Assembly: GCF_001039355.2 (NCBI RefSeq)
Contig: NW_019776146.1
Location: forward strand, 201,988 to 265,987
Origin: Lingula anatina
Taxonomy: Eukaryota > Brachiopoda > Lingulata > Lingulida > Lingulidae
Direction of reading: 5' to 3'
Length of the DNA: 64,000 bases
Part shown: in pieces, positions 62,483 to 64,000 of the stretch
How the letters are laid out: every line of letters starts with the position of its first letter
Numbering within the stretch: the first letter of the stretch is position 1
Translations under genes and position numbers: made by a program
Notes under the pieces: generated by a model
The model's database searches: none
What the model was told of the DNA's origin: nothing
The model's input: only the letters and a program-made list of their open reading frames with translations

Positions 62483-64000
62483 ATTCTATTCTTCTATGGA
62501 TAGGAAGCAGTGCTGATTATTGTGTTTGTTGTCTTTCATCTGATTGTGTTAGAGAGCACGTAGTGCTCCCAGAATTTAAATTTTCTTCAATCTCAACTCT
62601 TCCAGCACAACAATGTTACCACACAGGATGAGGGTGACTGTTTAGAAAAGTTATATGTTAACTTATTTGTCTCTTTACGTGTTTCATTATTATAGAAATT
62701 TTATTGTCGTTTAAAGAAGTGTCATTTCCTGCAAGGAATCGTGATGATGTCCCTGCTGGTAAATAGCGTTTTCAAAACTGATCACAATGCAGAATATGAA
62801 TCATTTACTTCCACTTGATTTCCCAATGTGACTACTATTCAATACAGTTTTAACCATGACGTACTACCCTTTATGTGTAGTGAAATCATATTGTTATTTT
62901 AACAGTTTACATGATTTAATGTAAATGTTTATTTGGAAGTGAATCAGGTTTTGTGGGCACAAAATCAACATTTCCCTTTGGAAAGGAACTGGAATTACTT
63001 TTTTTAGAAAATTGAATTTGGGTCAGTGAATTTTCATGCCAGTTGATGCCCAGGTTGGGTGGCCCAGATGACCTCTTAGTTAAAAAGTATTTGGCATAGA
63101 CAAGTAAAATAATGATATGCTGTGCCCATTGCAAAATTAAATTTTATATGTTCACATTAGTTGATAAACGTACAAATCAATATAATTAATGGATACAGCA
63201 TATGATCATTTGTTTTCATTTGGAAGATTTCATTTGGAAGTGTATGCACTGCTAACTAATAAGAAGAAGCTGCAATTATATACTCAGTACACTGTATATG
63301 TATATTAAATAGTATTTGAAAGCATTCAATCTTAGCTGACAATTGTTGCAATTTGTCTAAGGTGACTAAAAAGTTGTAGCTGCTTTCAGCTTCGCTGTAT
63401 AAGTCAGTTATGTAAAGAAAAAAATGTGTGTCACATAGTACTTGGCTCAAGACGTCATACTTACTGTCCAAGATCAGGTAGCTGATTATTTGCACCTGGT
63501 ATTTGATACCCCTCCCCTTTTCAGCAATTCCACATATTCAGTATGTGTATCAGGTGTTATTTGATATCACTTATAAGTTATTACAATGTATATGGTTATA
63601 AGCCATATGCTCTGTTGAACTTTTGTATAAGATATGAAAGAAACAAATTTATTAATGAACAGAATTAAGTTTTGATTAAGCTAATGTTTATGAAACTGAA
63701 CATTTGTAGTAGTGTGGTTGTGTCAGGACTCGGGAGGCAGCACTTGCTTGCATCATAAATAACTGTATTGAGCTGGACATAACTAGACAACAGAGCACCT
63801 AGAATCTTCACATTTAGTTAGGCACCAAAGGTTGGCTTCATAAATTTATTAAAGCACCTAAGGGGTCTTTGGAGGCTTTAAAACCCCAAACCCCTTCAAG
63901 TCAAGATAAATACTTTTGGTAGTCTGTAAATAGGTCTGAAGCATAAGCCTTGCCTCTCATGTTAGTTGGACCACCATCAATTTAAATTTGAGTGTAAAAG

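Larger units (their letters stand above)
60062..64000 (+). other. First intron of the NFE2L1-like gene (to window edge)
   Basis: Almost 4 kb without a convincing coding exon. It contains (TTA)n at 61411-61433, two long inverted-repeat elements (below) and AT-rich unique sequence. Short ORFs show no family resemblance. Confidence 0.55.

Overview
This is a window of invertebrate metazoan nuclear DNA: AT-rich, with many short exons in standard GT-AG introns, abundant microsatellites and many short inverted-repeat (MITE-like) elements. Protein sequences resemble vertebrate orthologues closely (NACA, MARS1, NFE2L1). A clusterin pair and a THEMIS/GAREM-type CABIT gene fit a marine deuterostome such as a hemichordate, another ambulacrarian or a lancelet. 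The species cannot be fixed from the sequence. Exons were joined by hand. For every multi-exon model below, all visible splice phases agree and exon lengths sum to an open frame.

Layout, left to right. (1) 136-5603, minus, cut by the left edge: a gene joining a DZANK1-like N-terminal region to an annexin core. It probably starts at a noncoding exon near 7.05-7.1 kb, sharing a CRE-containing divergent promoter with (2) NACA, plus, 7.1-10.9 kb. (3) A 319-residue kelch protein of the nitrile-specifier/epithiospecifier type, minus, 12282-15820, with a decayed Tc1 transposase in its second intron. (4) 16.5-17.6 kb: a 5'-truncated LINE inserted in a MITE with a 17-bp target duplication. (5) Two seven-exon genes, minus, 18111-22772 and 29547-33497, encoding 346-residue secreted proteins with the five-plus-five cysteine pattern of clusterin. 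They lie in a larger tandem segmental duplication (about 17.63-27.1 and 29.06-35.9 kb). (6) 35.9-39.8 kb: no gene recognised. (7) Cytosolic methionyl-tRNA synthetase MARS1, minus, 24 coding exons, 39855-58131, with two tandem WHEP domains. (8) Nested on the same strand in MARS1 intron 9: a CABIT-domain adaptor (49730-52312) with a GRB2-type proline-rich motif, and a ~140-bp satellite carrying a perfect AGGTCA DR1 element in each unit. (9) 59516-60061, plus: first coding exon of an NFE2L1-like CNC-bZIP factor, which continues past the right edge through an intron containing two long hairpin elements.

The genes form no operon-like pathway. They are a mix of housekeeping genes (NACA, MARS1, NFE2L1) and lineage-specific ones. 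The observations most worth following are the DZANK1-annexin fusion, the tandem invertebrate clusterins with conserved furin-type sites, the CABIT gene inside MARS1, the doubled WHEP module, and the DR1 satellite.
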